This document shows positions 46,051 through 55,950 of a DNA stretch of 64,000 nt, piece by piece. The notes beneath the pieces were generated by a model. That model had not been told where the DNA came from, searched no databases, and worked only from the letters and a program-made list of their open reading frames with translations. Location of the stretch: positions 254,001 through 318,000 of the forward strand of contig NZ_AP019365.1 of assembly GCF_033095865.1 (NCBI RefSeq), in the 5' to 3' direction. Positions within the stretch are counted from its first letter, which is position 1, and each line of letters begins with the position of its first letter. Source of the stretch: Pseudomonas sp. KU43P. Lineage in GTDB: Bacteria > Pseudomonadota > Gammaproteobacteria > Pseudomonadales > Pseudomonadaceae. A program made the translations under genes and the position numbers.

Positions 46051-46845
46051 ATGAGCAACGTTCGTAGCGACAAGCCTTTCACCCTGGCCGGACGCACTTT
46101 CCAGTCGCGCCTGCTGGTCGGCACCGGCAAGTACCGTGACATGGAAGAAACCCGCCTGGCCATCGAGGCCTCGGGTGCTGAAATCGTTACTGTCGCCGTG
46201 CGCCGCACCAACCTTGGCCAGAACCCAGGCGAGCCGAACCTGCTCGACGTGTTGCCGCCGGACCGCTACACCATCCTGCCGAACACCGCCGGCTGCTATG
46301 ACGCGGTCGAGGCCGTGCGCACCTGCCGCCTGGCCCGCGAACTGCTCGATGGCCACAACCTGGTCAAGCTGGAAGTGCTGGCCGACCAGAAAACCCTGTT
46401 CCCCAACGTGATCGAAACCCTGAAGGCCGCCGAAGTGCTGGTCAAGGACGGGTTCGACGTGATGGTCTACACCAGCGATGACCCGATCATTGCCCGTCAG
46501 CTGGCAGAAGCCGGCTGCATCGCGGTGATGCCGCTGGCCGGCCTGATCGGCACCGGCCTGGGTATCTGCAACCCGTACAACCTGCAGATCATCCTGGAAG
46601 AGTCCAAGGTGCCGGTGCTGGTTGACGCCGGTGTAGGTACTGCCTCCGACGCCACCATCGCCATGGAGATGGGCTGCGAAGCCGTGCTGATGAACTCGGC
46701 CATCGCCCACGCCCAGCAGCCTGTGCTGATGGCCGAGGCCATGAAGCACGCCATCGTTGCCGGCCGCATGGCTTACCTGGCCGGGCGCATGCCGAAGAAA
46801 CTCTATGCCAGCGCCTCTTCGCCGCTGGATGGTCTGATCAAGTAA
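46051..46845 (+). CDS. thiG: Thiazole synthase ThiG
   Basis: Builds the thiazole phosphate of thiamin from 1-deoxyxylulose-5-phosphate, dehydroglycine and ThiS thiocarboxylate. A 264-residue TIM barrel with Schiff-base lysine K106 in LVKLEVL, and the phosphate-binding [14 protein letters not shown] followed by [18 protein letters not shown]-like site ahead of the ATG. Cotranscribed with thiS; other thi genes are elsewhere. Confidence 0.97.
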   Translation: MSNVRSDKPFTLAGRTFQSRLLVGTGKYRDMEETRLAIEASGAEIVTVAVRRTNLGQNPGEPNLLDVLPPDRYTILPNTAGCYDAVEAVRTCRLARELLDGHNLVKLEVLADQKTLFPNVIETLKAAEVLVKDGFDVMVYTSDDPIIARQLAEAGCIAVMPLAGLIGTGLGICNPYNLQIILEESKVPVLVDAGVGTASDATIAMEMGCEAVLMNSAIAHAQQPVLMAEAMKHAIVAGRMAYLAGRMPKKLYASASSPLDGLIK

Positions 46846-46854
46846 GAGCCCCCG

Positions 46855-47577
46855 ATGACTGAACCGCAAGATACGCCGACCACCCCTGACGGCGAAGCGC
46901 GCCCCCACCGCCGCATCAAGAGCTTCGTGATGCGCGCAGGGCGCATGACCGAAGGCCAGCAACGCGGCCTTGACCAGGGCGGTCCGCTGTACATCCTGCC
47001 ACTGGCCGATAGCCCGGTGGACTACGACCAGGTGTTCGGCCGCTCGGCGCCGCGCACCCTGGAGATCGGCTTCGGCATGGGCCATTCCCTGCTGGAGATG
47101 GCCGCTGCTGCGCCTGAGCTGGATTTTATCGGTGTCGAAGTGCACCGTCCGGGTGTGGGTGCATTGCTCAACGGCGTGCTGACCCAGGGCCTGAAGAACC
47201 TGCGGGTTTACGACTGCGACGCCATCGAAGTGCTCAACCGCTGCGTGGCCGACAGCAGCCTCGACCGCTTGATGCTGTTCTTCCCCGACCCGTGGCACAA
47301 AGCGCGTCATCACAAGCGCCGCATCGTGCAGCTGGAGTTTGCCGAGCTGGTACGGCGCAAGCTCAAGCCGGGTGGCGTGTTCCACATGGCGACCGACTGG
47401 GAGCCGTATGCCGAGTACATGCTGGAAGTGATGAGCGCTGCGCCGGGTTACCGTAACCAGGCGGCGGATGGGGCCTACGTGCCGCGTCCGGAAGAGCGGC
47501 CGATCACCAAGTTCGAGCGCCGTGGTGAGCGCTTGGGGCATGGGGTCTGGGATTTGAAGTTCGAGAAGGTGGACTGA
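46855..47577 (+). CDS. trmB: tRNA (guanine46-N7)-methyltransferase TrmB
   Basis: Makes m7G46 in the variable loop of many tRNAs. Its 240 residues hold the SAM site [27 protein letters not shown], the catalytic-region [21 protein letters not shown], and the C-terminal [17 protein letters not shown], which is diagnostic. It starts nine bases after thiG and is likely the last gene of a thiS-thiG-trmB operon. Confidence 0.97.
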   Translation: MTEPQDTPTTPDGEARPHRRIKSFVMRAGRMTEGQQRGLDQGGPLYILPLADSPVDYDQVFGRSAPRTLEIGFGMGHSLLEMAAAAPELDFIGVEVHRPGVGALLNGVLTQGLKNLRVYDCDAIEVLNRCVADSSLDRLMLFFPDPWHKARHHKRRIVQLEFAELVRRKLKPGGVFHMATDWEPYAEYMLEVMSAAPGYRNQAADGAYVPRPEERPITKFERRGERLGHGVWDLKFEKVD

Positions 47578-47607
47578 TCGGCTGTTTGAGCCTGTCGTGC
47601 CGCGAGA

Positions 47608-47658
47608 GCCTGCAGAAATGCAGGCGAAAAAAACCGCTCTGACAAGAGCGGTTTTTTT
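47608..47658 (+). terminator. Terminator after trmB, preceded by a small hairpin
   Basis: AAAAAAACCGCTC-tgacaa-GAGCGGTTTTTTT (47627-47658) is a canonical, bidirectional-looking terminator. A second stem GCCTGCA-gaaa-TGCAGGC lies just ahead (47608-47625). Confidence 0.9.
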
Positions 47659-48043
47659 ATGTGAACGATAGGACTGAGTATCCTTCGTTCAGCGGCTTCA
47701 CTGAAAACTCTCCACATGAAGACGATCATAGGCAGCTCAATTGGGGGCGTCAATGTCCAGAAATATCCCGCATCACGTGTGTCAGAGTGGTTAACAGCCT
47801 TGGGTAAATATTCCAAGTAAGATCGCGCTGCTCCTCTGTGGATCAATTCAGTGATGGGCCGGGTGAGAGAAGAATTCTGCTTTCCGGCCCCTTCGACATG
47901 GCCTGAGAACCGTGCCGGTTGATGTTTCTCGAAGGGCCATTGACCTGGCCACTTCACTGAAAACTCTCCACATTGTTTTCGAAGGCATCGAAGCGCCGGT
48001 TAGATGCTGGAAGATTGGCCCGCCAACACGGAGGCCATGGCAT
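47659..48043. other. Gene-free stretch with a 22-base direct repeat
   Basis: No credible gene up to the small ORF at 48044. The 22-mer cttcactgaaaactctccacat occurs twice in the same orientation, at 47696-47717 and 47952-47973, 256 bases apart. Read on the reverse strand it spells GEFSVK or WRVFSE in spurious frames. The sequence between has inverted segments (ctggccact..., cattgacctggcc) and no REP. It could be a decayed mobile element, a structured RNA or a dispersed repeat; I cannot tell which. Confidence 0.55.
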
Positions 48044-48154
48044 ATGAAGCGAATGCTTGATGCGCTGAGCCGCGTTTGGAAACTCATCCGGATCTTGTTT
48101 GTACTCAAGACCGTTCGGGACTTCATGCGCGATCACTTCGACGATGCCCAGTAA
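48044..48154 (+). CDS. Candidate small protein of 36 residues
   Basis: An ORF with GGAGG (48030-48034) nine bases ahead of the ATG, better than many ribosome sites in the window. The product (MKRMLDALSRVWKLIRILFV then LKTVRDFMRDHFDDAQ) has a basic amphipathic helix with a hydrophobic face, then an acidic tail. Type I toxin peptides and small membrane regulators look like this, but I recognise no family. It could also be chance. The frame is open further upstream to 47912 without a better start. Confidence 0.4.
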   Translation: MKRMLDALSRVWKLIRILFVLKTVRDFMRDHFDDAQ

Positions 48155-48208
48155 GGGCTAGTCAGGTGGTCGGGCTGCCCTGGTTCTCCGGGGCAGATTT
48201 TAGCAATC

Positions 48209-48535
48209 TCACCCCCGCCGATCGGCCACCACGCCAATCAACACCAGCACCACCAACAACACCGGTGCCAACGCATAGTTATTGAACTGGCTCAGCCCCT
48301 TGACCACCCAAGGCGTGGCATAGATCAACGCCGCACCGCTGCCGATCATCACCAGCAGGGCCATGAACGGCACGCGCAGGGCGCCTGCCAGGCCACCCAA
48401 GCGTTGTTCCACCCAGGCCTTGATGTCGGTGCCGAACAGCACCAGCAGGCAGCCTACCAGGGCCAGGGAAATCTCCGACAGGTTGCTACGGCTCCAGCGG
48501 GAAACTGTCGCCAGCAGATCAAGTACCAGATCCAT
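48209..48535 (-). CDS. DUF3392 membrane protein
   Basis: A 108-residue protein with three likely membrane helices (ISLALVGCLLVLFG, VPFMALLVMIGSGAALIYATPWVV, YALAPVLLVVLVLIGVVA), matching the DUF3392 family of gammaproteobacteria. Function unknown. It follows hemW after nine bases and is probably the last gene of the rdgB-hemW operon. Confidence 0.82.
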   Translation of the reverse strand: MDLVLDLLATVSRWSRSNLSEISLALVGCLLVLFGTDIKAWVEQRLGGLAGALRVPFMALLVMIGSGAALIYATPWVVKGLSQFNNYALAPVLLVVLVLIGVVADRRG

Positions 48536-48544
48536 GGGTCATCC

Positions 48545-49729
48545 TTAGGTCAAGAAATACTGCAGCAGGTCATTGAGAAACAGCTGGCCGCGAGGCGTGG
48601 CCACCAGCCGATCAGGTTCGACCTGCAGAAGGCCCTTTTGTTCGGCGGCGCGGCGCGCCTCGGCCAGTTGCGCCAAGGGTAGGCCGGTACGCTGGGTGAA
48701 CAGCTCGGCTTCCACGCCATCGGTGAGGCGCAGGGCGTTCATCAGGAACTCGAACGGCAGCTCATCGACCGGCAGCAGTTTCTCGCCAGCCTTGAAGGGT
48801 TTGGCGAGGTTCAGGTAATCCTTCGGCAGGCGGGTTTTCCAGGTGCGCAGGATGCGCCCATCGGCGAAGGTCAGCTTGCCGTGGGCGCCGGCACCGATGC
48901 CGATGAAATCGCCGAAGCGCCAGTAGTTGAGGTTGTGCCGTGCCGGCCTGCCGGGCTGGGCGTAGGCCGACACTTCGTATTGCTTGAAGCCATGTTCGGC
49001 CATCAGGGCCTGGCCGGCTTCCTGAATGTCCCAGAGGATATCGTCTTCCGGAAGCTCCGGTGGCTGGTTCCAGAACACCGTGTTCGGTTCAACGGTCAAC
49101 TGGTACCACGACAGGTGCGTCGGCCCCAGGTCGATGGCCTGGCGCAGGTCACCGAGCGCGTCGTCCAGCGACTGGTCGGGCAGGCCGTGCATCAGGTCCA
49201 TGTTGAAGTTGTCGAAGCCGGCTGCGCGCGCCATTGCCGCCGCGCGGATGGCCTCGTCGCCATTGTGGATGCGGCCCAGTGCCTGCAGCTTGGCGGGCTG
49301 AAAGCTCTGCACGCCGATGGACAGGCGGTTGATGCCTGTTTGCCGGTAGGCCTTGAACTTCTCCTGTTCGAACGTGCCAGGGTTGGCTTCCAGCGTGATC
49401 TCGATGTCCGGGGCGAACGGAATGCGTTGCTCCACCCCTTGCAACAAGCGCCCGAGCGCATTGGCGCTGAACAGGCTGGGCGTGCCACCACCGAAGAAGA
49501 TCGACGAAATAGGGCGGCCCTGTACGGCAGGCAGTTCCTGGTCGAGGTCGGTTAGCAGGGCATCAACATATGCCTCTTCCGGCAGCTCAGGGCCGGCGGC
49601 GTGGGAGTTGAAGTCGCAGTAAGGGCATTTGCGCACGCACCACGGAATGTGGATGTAAAGGGCCAGGGGCGGCAGCGTGGCAAGACCCGCCGCACCTGGG
49701 CGCGGCTGGGTGGACAGCGTTGTGATCAT
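48545..49729 (-). CDS. hemW: HemW, radical-SAM haem chaperone
   Basis: A 394-residue radical SAM protein, formerly called oxygen-independent coproporphyrinogen oxidase-like, that binds haem and delivers it to membrane proteins. The cluster motif is C31-x3-C35-x2-C38 in [14 protein letters not shown]. It lacks the fourth Cys following the CxxC of true HemN, and [10 protein letters not shown] is the SAM-binding strand. The ATG at 49729 overlaps the rdgB stop (ATGA). Confidence 0.94.
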   Translation of the reverse strand: MITTLSTQPRPGAAGLATLPPLALYIHIPWCVRKCPYCDFNSHAAGPELPEEAYVDALLTDLDQELPAVQGRPISSIFFGGGTPSLFSANALGRLLQGVEQRIPFAPDIEITLEANPGTFEQEKFKAYRQTGINRLSIGVQSFQPAKLQALGRIHNGDEAIRAAAMARAAGFDNFNMDLMHGLPDQSLDDALGDLRQAIDLGPTHLSWYQLTVEPNTVFWNQPPELPEDDILWDIQEAGQALMAEHGFKQYEVSAYAQPGRPARHNLNYWRFGDFIGIGAGAHGKLTFADGRILRTWKTRLPKDYLNLAKPFKAGEKLLPVDELPFEFLMNALRLTDGVEAELFTQRTGLPLAQLAEARRAAEQKGLLQVEPDRLVATPRGQLFLNDLLQYFLT

Positions 49730-50322
49730 GCCAGGCCCAGGCGTTGACGCAGCAGGGCCATGGCGCGTGCGCGATGGCTGAGCTGGTTCTTGTCGGCAGG
49801 GCTGAGGTCGGCACTCGAACAATTGCGCTCAGGCACCCAGAACAGCGGGTCGTAGCCGAAGCCATGCTCGCCGCTGGCTTCGAACAGGATGCGCCCTTGC
49901 CACAGGCCTTCGCAGAGGATCGGCAACGGGTCATCGGCATGTCGCACCAGTGCCAGCACGCAGACGAACTGGGCGCCGCGCTGATCTTCTGGTACATCCT
50001 TGAGCGCTTCGAGCAGCTTGGCATTGTTGGCTGCATCGCCTTTTCCATCTGCATAGCGTGCCGAGTAGATACCTGGCGCCCCCCCGAGGAAGTCCACTGC
50101 CAGGCCCGAATCGTCGGCCAGCGCCGGCAGCCCGGAGATGCGGGCTGCGTTGCGGGCCTTGAGGATGGCGTTCTCGACGAACGACAAGCCGGTTTCTTCA
50201 GGCTCGATCTGGCTGAACTCACCGATCGAGCGCAGTTGCACCGACTGGCCGAGCATGGCCTGGAGTTCCTTGAGTTTGCCGGCGTTGTGGCTGGCCAATA
50301 CGAGTTGCTGGAAATTCATCAT
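49726..50322 (-). CDS. rdgB: RdgB, dITP/XTP pyrophosphatase
   Basis: House-cleaning enzyme that hydrolyses ITP, dITP and XTP to keep them out of nucleic acids. 198 residues: [10 protein letters not shown] (nucleotide site), [21 protein letters not shown] with the catalytic Asp, and the C-terminal SHRARAM. The double start MM gives ATG at 50322 or 50319; both overlap the DUF4426 stop. Part of the metW - DUF4426 - rdgB - hemW series. Confidence 0.95.
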   Translation of the reverse strand: MMNFQQLVLASHNAGKLKELQAMLGQSVQLRSIGEFSQIEPEETGLSFVENAILKARNAARISGLPALADDSGLAVDFLGGAPGIYSARYADGKGDAANNAKLLEALKDVPEDQRGAQFVCVLALVRHADDPLPILCEGLWQGRILFEASGEHGFGYDPLFWVPERNCSSADLSPADKNQLSHRARAMALLRQRLGLA

Positions 50323-50753
50323 TCGCCTGGGAACACTTCCTGGTTGAAGCTGAGTTGATGGCTGACCCCGCCGGTTTCGACGTTCAGGTCGAAGGTCAGG
50401 GTCTCGGCCTGTTCGATCTTGAACTGGGCGATGTAGTAGATCGCCCCTTGGTCGGTAATCTGCTTGAACGACAGCGGGTTGGTGCGCCCGGTCAAGTCTT
50501 TCACCGTGCCACTGACCACGCCCATGGCCGGCTTGCCGGCCTTGAGCAGGGCAATGTTGAGCACGCCCTGGTTTTTGCTGCGGGTAAGCCCGGTGGCGGC
50601 GGCAATGTCGGGTTGCAGCATGCTCGAGGTAAAGGCGCTGTAGTGCACCGTCACGTCGCCGAAGTCTTCCTTGCGATCGGGCCTGGCGGCATCGGCAGCC
50701 AGGACTGGCAGGGCCAGGCACAGGCTGATCAGGAACAGGGCTAGACGACGCAT
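50319..50753 (-). CDS. Exported DUF4426 protein
   Basis: A 144-residue periplasmic protein: signal peptide [22 protein letters not shown], then a beta-rich DUF4426 domain ([36 protein letters not shown]). Function unknown; it is regularly found between metW and rdgB in Pseudomonas. Start 50753 places the signal peptide first. Confidence 0.85.
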   Translation of the reverse strand: MRRLALFLISLCLALPVLAADAARPDRKEDFGDVTVHYSAFTSSMLQPDIAAATGLTRSKNQGVLNIALLKAGKPAMGVVSGTVKDLTGRTNPLSFKQITDQGAIYYIAQFKIEQAETLTFDLNVETGGVSHQLSFNQEVFPGE

Positions 50754-50775
50754 GGTGCGATTCCTCCGGTGAGCG

Positions 50776-51396
50776 TCAGACCGCGAGCTGGTGCTCCTGC
50801 AGGCCTGGGCTGCTGACGCGATAAATGCCGATTTCACCTAGAAGATTAGGCCAAAGCCGGCCACCCCACCCGTTGCGGTGCAAGTGGTCGACGGCCAGGC
50901 GGTCGAGCACCTTGGCGTGGCGCTCATGGCACAGCTCTTCGAAGTCGGCGAAGGTGCAGAAGTGGATGTTCGGCGTGTTGTACCAGGTATACGGCATGAA
51001 GTCCGAAACCGGCATGCGGCCTTTGGTCGCCAGGTACCAGCGGCAGCGCCAGTGGCCGAAGTTGGGGAAGGTGATGATGCACTGACGGCCCACCCGCAGC
51101 ATCTCGTCGAGAATGCGGTCGGGGTACTCCACGGCCTGCAGGGCCTGGGTCATGATTACCACGTCGAAGCTGTTGCTGGCGAAGTTGCCCAGGCCCTTGT
51201 CGAGGTCCTGCTCGATCACGTTGACGCCTTTGGCCACGCAGGCGGCGATGTTGTCGGCGTCGATTTCCAGGCCGTAGCCGGTGACTTGTTTGCGATCGCG
51301 CAGCGAAGCCAGCAGCTCGCCACTGCCGCAGCCCAGGTCGAGTACCCGGCTGCCGGCGGGAATCCAGTCGTGGATGATTTCCAGATCGGCTCTCAT
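50776..51396 (-). CDS. metW: MetW, methyltransferase-fold partner of MetX
   Basis: A 206-residue SAM-methyltransferase-like protein: VLDLGCGSGELLASL is motif I, and VIMTQALQAVEYPDRILDEMLRVG follows. MetW is needed together with MetX for homoserine acylation in pseudomonads, although it is not known to methylate anything. It starts seven bases after metX stops, so the two are one operon. Confidence 0.94.
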   Translation of the reverse strand: MRADLEIIHDWIPAGSRVLDLGCGSGELLASLRDRKQVTGYGLEIDADNIAACVAKGVNVIEQDLDKGLGNFASNSFDVVIMTQALQAVEYPDRILDEMLRVGRQCIITFPNFGHWRCRWYLATKGRMPVSDFMPYTWYNTPNIHFCTFADFEELCHERHAKVLDRLAVDHLHRNGWGGRLWPNLLGEIGIYRVSSPGLQEHQLAV

Positions 51397-51403
51397 GCTG
51401 TCC

Positions 51404-52543
51404 TCAGATGGCGATGCGGTTCATGTAGTTCGAGAAACCCTGCATGTAGCGAGGCGTCGGTATCAGGAAGGCATCGTGCCCATAGGGCGAGTCGATCTCC
51501 AGATAGCAGACGTTCTTGCGCGCGGCCATCAGGGCGTCGACGATCTCGCGCGAGCGAGCCGGCGAGAAGCGCCAATCGGTGGTGAACGACATGATGCAGT
51601 AGTCCGCCTTGACCTCGGCCAGAGTGGCCGCCAGGTCACCGCCATGGTTCGCGGCCGGATCGAAGTAATCCAGGGCCTTGGTCATCAGCAGGTAGGTATT
51701 GGCGTCGAAGCGGCCGGAGAACTCTTCGCCCTGATAGCGCAGGTAGCTCTCGACCTGGAATTCGACGCTGTGGAAATCGTAGTTGAGCTTGTCGCTCTTG
51801 AGCTCACGGCCGAATTTCTCGCCCATCGAGTCATCCGACAGATAGGTGATATGGCCGACCATGCGCGCCAGCATCAAGCCACGCTTGGGGATCACGCCCT
51901 GGTCCTGGAACGAGCCGCCGTGGAACTCCGGGTCGGTGAGGATGGCCTGGCGCGCCACTTCGTTGAAGGCGATGTTCTGCGCCGACAACTTGGGGGCCGA
52001 GGCGATGTCGACGCAATGGCGCACGCGATCGGGGTAGGTGATGGTCCACTGCAGTGCCTGCATGCCACCCAGGCTGCCACCGACGATCGCGGCCCATTGC
52101 TGGATGCCCAGGCGATCGGCCAGGCGTGCCTGGCTGTGCACCCAGTCTTCCACGGTCAGCACCGGGAAGTCGGCGCCATAGGGTTTGCCGGTAGCCGGGT
52201 TGACGCTGCTCGGGCCAGTGCTGCCGTTGCAGCCGCCGAGGTTGTTCAGACTGACCACGAAGAAGCGGTTGGTGTCGATCGGTTTGCCAGGGCCGATGCA
52301 GCTGTCCCACCAGCCCGGCTTGCGGTCGGTGGCGGCATGGTAGCCAGCGGCATGGTGGTGGCCGGACAGGGCATGACAGATCAGCACGGCATTGCTCGCA
52401 CTGGCGTTCAGGCTGCCATAGGTTTCGTATACCAGCTCGTAGCTGGCCAGGGAACGGCCACAGGCCAGGGCCAGCGGTTCTTCGAACCGGGCAGTTTGCG
52501 GTGTAACCAGACCGACGGAATCTTCGGGAAGGACAGTGGACAT
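51404..52543 (-). CDS. metX: MetX, homoserine O-acyltransferase (succinyl type in pseudomonads)
   Basis: First committed step of methionine synthesis, acylating homoserine. 379 residues, alpha/beta hydrolase fold: S157 nucleophile in [11 protein letters not shown], the Asp in [11 protein letters not shown] and the His in SPYGHDAFL. The [13 protein letters not shown] segment lines the homoserine site. Sequence alone does not decide acetyl or succinyl donor; pseudomonad enzymes known to me use succinyl-CoA with MetW. Confidence 0.95.
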   Translation of the reverse strand: MSTVLPEDSVGLVTPQTARFEEPLALACGRSLASYELVYETYGSLNASASNAVLICHALSGHHHAAGYHAATDRKPGWWDSCIGPGKPIDTNRFFVVSLNNLGGCNGSTGPSSVNPATGKPYGADFPVLTVEDWVHSQARLADRLGIQQWAAIVGGSLGGMQALQWTITYPDRVRHCVDIASAPKLSAQNIAFNEVARQAILTDPEFHGGSFQDQGVIPKRGLMLARMVGHITYLSDDSMGEKFGRELKSDKLNYDFHSVEFQVESYLRYQGEEFSGRFDANTYLLMTKALDYFDPAANHGGDLAATLAEVKADYCIMSFTTDWRFSPARSREIVDALMAARKNVCYLEIDSPYGHDAFLIPTPRYMQGFSNYMNRIAI

Positions 52544-52631
52544 CGACCCTGCTCACGCTTGACGGAGGCGTAAGTCTAAAGAGCGCTACCCCCAGCGGCA
52601 AGCGAAGGCTTGCCGCCAGGTGCAGGTGGGG

Positions 52632-53222
52632 TCAGATCATCCGCCACAGTTCCTGCGGCATGCCGGCATAGGTGGCCAGCGGTGGCATGACGAACGACTG
52701 GATCACCTGGATTGCCAGGAAGGCGAAGATCGGCGAGATGTCCATGCCGCCCAGGTTCGGCACGATGCGGCGAAACGGTGCCAGCACCGGTTCGCTGATC
52801 TGGTAGGCCAGCTCCGCAGCCGGGTTGTGGCTGTTCGGCGCGACCCAGGAGACGATCACCATCACAATCATCGCCACCCAGAAGATCTTCAGGAACAGCG
52901 AGGTTATCCCGATGATCGCCCACATCAGCAGGTGCAGGACATCACCGAAAGTGCCATAGGTGACCATCAGCACGAAGCCCATCAGCAGCGCCTGGATGAC
53001 GATGGCCAGCAGCAGCGACGAGGTGTCCAGGCCGCCGACGCTGGGAATCACCCGGCGAATCGGCTTGAGCAGCGGCTGAGTGGCGCGCACGGCGAACTGG
53101 CACAGCGGGTTGTAGAAGTTGGCCTTGACCAGCTGCAGCACAAAGCGCAGCAGGACGATCACCAGATACAGGCTGACCAGGGTTTGCACCACGAAGATCG
53201 CGGCGCCTGACAGTGCATTCAT
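52632..53222 (-). CDS. YggT-family membrane protein
   Basis: A 196-residue protein with two YGGT repeats, each a pair of membrane helices (first SGAAIFVVQTLVSLYLVIVLLRFVLQ condensed; second LLMWAIIGITSLFLKIFWVAMIVMVIVSW condensed). YggT proteins are linked to osmotic protection and cell shape, but the molecular role is open. It follows proC by ten bases, the usual yggS-proC-yggT order. Confidence 0.9.
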   Translation of the reverse strand: MNALSGAAIFVVQTLVSLYLVIVLLRFVLQLVKANFYNPLCQFAVRATQPLLKPIRRVIPSVGGLDTSSLLLAIVIQALLMGFVLMVTYGTFGDVLHLLMWAIIGITSLFLKIFWVAMIVMVIVSWVAPNSHNPAAELAYQISEPVLAPFRRIVPNLGGMDISPIFAFLAIQVIQSFVMPPLATYAGMPQELWRMI

Positions 53223-53232
53223 CAAGAACTCC

Positions 53233-54051
53233 TTATTTGCCCAATTGCTCGGCCAGCTCGGCGGAGCGCTTGGCCGCAGCTTCCAGCGCCTGCTCGACGA
53301 TGGCTTCGAATCCATTGCCCTGGAACGACTTGATCGCTGCCTCGGTGGTGCCGGCAGGCGAGGTGACGCGGCGGCGCAGTTCGGCAGCGTCGACGTCGCT
53401 GGCCACCGCCATGTGCGCGGCGCCCAAGGCCGTCTGCAAGGTCAGTTGCGAAGCGATTTCGCGCGGCAGGCCGAGTTTTTCACCGGCGGCGGTCATGGCT
53501 TCGATCAACAGGAAGAAGTAGGCCGGGCCGCTGCCGGACACGGCGGTGACGGCATCGAGCTGTTGTTCCTGCTCCAGCCACAGGGCTGTACCGACGGCCG
53601 ACAGTAGCTGTTCGGCTTGCTGGCGCTGCTCGCTGGTAACCTCGGCCGTTGCATACAGGCCGCTGACGCCCTGGCGCAGCAGGGCCGGCGTGTTGGGCAT
53701 GCAGCGCACCACCGGGTGGGCGCCGAGCCAGGCTTGCAGGCTCGCGCAGGTAATACCGGCGGCGATGGAGACGATCAGCTGGCCTGGCTGCAGGTTCGGC
53801 TGCAGGGCCTGACAGACGGCCTTCATTACCTGCGGTTTGACTGCCAGAACGATCACGTCGGCATCGGCGATGGCGCTGGCGTTGTCTTCGAAGGTTTCAA
53901 TTCCGTGCTCGGCCTGCACCCGGGCGCGGGTTTCGGCGCCAGGGTCGCTGGCGCGAATCTGCGACGCGTCCAGGCCTTGGGCACGCAGGCCGCCGATCAG
54001 GCTGGCGGCCATGTTGCCGGCGCCGATAAAGGCAATACGTGTCTTGCTCAT
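53233..54051 (-). CDS. proC: Pyrroline-5-carboxylate reductase ProC
   Basis: Last step of proline synthesis, reducing P5C with NAD(P)H. 272 residues: FIGAGNMAASLIGGL at the N-terminal nucleotide fold, VVRCMPNTPALLRQG, and the C-terminal signature AVSGSGPAYFFLLIEAMTAAGEKLGLPRE (condensed) with SPAGTTEAAI. Operon with yggS and yggT-like genes. Confidence 0.97.
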   Translation of the reverse strand: MSKTRIAFIGAGNMAASLIGGLRAQGLDASQIRASDPGAETRARVQAEHGIETFEDNASAIADADVIVLAVKPQVMKAVCQALQPNLQPGQLIVSIAAGITCASLQAWLGAHPVVRCMPNTPALLRQGVSGLYATAEVTSEQRQQAEQLLSAVGTALWLEQEQQLDAVTAVSGSGPAYFFLLIEAMTAAGEKLGLPREIASQLTLQTALGAAHMAVASDVDAAELRRRVTSPAGTTEAAIKSFQGNGFEAIVEQALEAAAKRSAELAEQLGK

Positions 54052-54090
54052 ATCAGGTCCTTGAGGGAAAGAGTGAGTAAAGCATGGAAA

Positions 54091-54777
54091 TCAGACGGAG
54101 CCGTAGTTGCGGGCGCCGAACAGGGCGGTACCGATACGTACCCAGGTCGCGCCCTGTGCAATCGCGGCTTCCATGTCGTGGCTCATGCCCATGGACAAGG
54201 TGTCCAGGCCGAGATTCAGGCCCTCCTGCAACTGGCGCAGGCTGGCGAAGGCGGCTTCCTGCTCTGTGCGATCGTCGGTTGGCTCGGGGATCGCCATCAA
54301 CCCACGCAGGCGCAGGTTCGGCAGTGCGGCCACGGCATGAGCCAGCGCTGGCAAGTCAGCCGGGGCGCAACCCGACTTGCTGTCTTCACCGCTGACATTC
54401 ACCTGCAGGCAGATGTTCAACGGTGGCAAGCCCGCCGGCCGCTGTTCGGATAGGCGTTGGGCGATCTTCAGGCGGTCCACGGAATGTACCCAGTCGAAAT
54501 GTTCGGCAATTGCTTTGGTCTTGTTCGACTGAATGGGGCCGATGAAGTGCCAGATCAAGGGCAGGTCACGCAGTTCATCCTGCTTGCTCAGCGCTTCCTG
54601 AAGGTAGTTCTCGCCCACGTCACGCACGCCTGCTGCATGGATTTCGCGGATGGCGCTGGCCGGTTTGGTCTTGCTCACCGCCAGCAGCTGGACGCTGGCC
54701 GGGTCGCGTCCAACGGCCCGGGCAGCGCTATCGATGCGTTCGGCGAGGGCGGAAAGGTTGTCTGCTATGGTGGACAT
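54091..54777 (-). CDS. yggS: YggS, PLP-binding homeostasis protein
   Basis: A 228-residue single-domain PLP protein. The PLP lysine is in LLAVSKTKPA, IGPIQSNK and CLQVNVSGEDSKSG are conserved, and LSMGMSHDMEAAIAQGATWVRIGTALFG is the phosphate site. It has no known catalytic activity and buffers PLP and amino-acid pools. First gene of the yggS-proC-yggT run; divergent from the PilT-type gene. Confidence 0.96.
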   Translation of the reverse strand: MSTIADNLSALAERIDSAARAVGRDPASVQLLAVSKTKPASAIREIHAAGVRDVGENYLQEALSKQDELRDLPLIWHFIGPIQSNKTKAIAEHFDWVHSVDRLKIAQRLSEQRPAGLPPLNICLQVNVSGEDSKSGCAPADLPALAHAVAALPNLRLRGLMAIPEPTDDRTEQEAAFASLRQLQEGLNLGLDTLSMGMSHDMEAAIAQGATWVRIGTALFGARNYGSV

Positions 54778-54842
54778 GGATCGATGCCGTCGGCTCTAGG
54801 GTCTGCGGCATTCTACCTGCTTGATGGCCTTTGGGGAGTCTC

Positions 54843-55841
54843 ATGGACGTGACCGACCTGCTGGCCCGGGCGACGGAGGCAGGGGCGAGCGACCTGCACC
54901 TGGCCGCGGGCGAATTACCGATGTTGCGCCTGGATGGCGAACTGCAACGGCTGGACCTGCCGTGTTTGCGGTCTGCTGAATTGTATGAGGGCTTGGCGCC
55001 TCTGCTCGAGGAGGGGCGGCGCCAGTGCTGGGAAAGGGGCGATGAGCAGGATCTGGCCCTGGAGCTGGCGCCATTGGGACGCTTTCGTCTCAATCTGTTT
55101 CGCCAGTTGAATGGCCCTGCGGCGACCTTTCGCCTCATTCCCAGACGTATCGCGACACTGGGTGAGCTGGCGCTGGAAGAAGTGTATCGAGCTATTGCGC
55201 GGCACACCGATGGCCTGGTGCTGATCGGAGGGCCAACCGGCAGCGGCAAGTCCAGCACCTTGGCGGCCCTGATCGATCAGCTCAATCGTGAGCGATGCCT
55301 GCACATCATTACCCTCGAAGACCCTGTCGAAGTTATCCACAGCGGGCAGCGCTGCTTGGTCAATCAACGCGAGATCGGCCGACACTGCCGGGATTTTTCC
55401 CACGGCTTGCGCAGTGCGCTGCGTCAGGACCCGGATGTGATCATGATCGGCGAGTTGCGAGATCTCGAGACGATACGCCTGGCGTTGCGCGCGGCGGAAA
55501 CGGGGCACCTGGTGCTGGCAACCGTGCATACGCGCTCGGCGGTGAGCAGCATCGACCGCTTGGTGGATGTGTTTGCGGCAGAGGAAAAGCCATTGGTACG
55601 GGCCATGCTGGCGGAGTCGCTGCGCATGGTGGTGGCGCAGGTGCTGGTCAAGCGTGTAGGGGGTGGGCGAGTGGCGGCCAGGGAAGTGCTGGTGGCGACG
55701 CCGGCAGTGCGCAACCTGATTCGCGAAGGGCGCATGGCGCAGTTGTGTTCGGTGATGCAGGCGGGGGCTGGGGAGGGGATGCGGACGATGGCGGGGGCGA
55801 TGAGTCAGCTGAAGATCGATGGGGTGATCGGGCTTGCGTGA
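54843..55841 (+). CDS. pilT: PilT-type twitching motility ATPase
   Basis: A 332-residue secretion ATPase of the GspE/PilT class that powers type IV pilus retraction. Walker A is GGPTGSGKSST (K136), with an Asp box IITLEDPVEVIH, Walker B DPDVIMIGELRD and a His box TGHLVLATVHT. The C-terminus keeps the AxRNLIREG segment. Next to yggS/proC, as is pilT in other pseudomonads. Start 54843 (MDVTDLL) is favoured over 54831. N-terminal residues vary from canonical PilT, so a PilU/PilT-like retraction ATPase is not excluded. Confidence 0.88.
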   Translation: MDVTDLLARATEAGASDLHLAAGELPMLRLDGELQRLDLPCLRSAELYEGLAPLLEEGRRQCWERGDEQDLALELAPLGRFRLNLFRQLNGPAATFRLIPRRIATLGELALEEVYRAIARHTDGLVLIGGPTGSGKSSTLAALIDQLNRERCLHIITLEDPVEVIHSGQRCLVNQREIGRHCRDFSHGLRSALRQDPDVIMIGELRDLETIRLALRAAETGHLVLATVHTRSAVSSIDRLVDVFAAEEKPLVRAMLAESLRMVVAQVLVKRVGGGRVAAREVLVATPAVRNLIREGRMAQLCSVMQAGAGEGMRTMAGAMSQLKIDGVIGLA

Positions 55842-55849
55842 AGCCTGCG

Positions 55850-55942
55850 GGCCCTATCGCCGGCACGCCGGCTCTTACAGGTGCAACACACATTTCGAGT
55901 GCGGTGATGCCCCTGTGGGAGCCGGCTTGCCGGCGATAGGGC
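55850..55942. repeat. Inverted REP pair
   Basis: REP copies at 55850-55880 (one core change, GCCGGCACGCCGGC) and 55912-55942, between convergent pilT and the NlpC gene. Confidence 0.86.
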
Positions 55943-55950
55943 CAGCGCGA

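Noticed and set aside
47475..47957. Reverse ORF of 160 codons overlapping the trmB end and terminator
   Set aside because: It runs through the trmB terminator and has no ribosome site; repeated WRVFSE peptide comes from the 22-base repeat.
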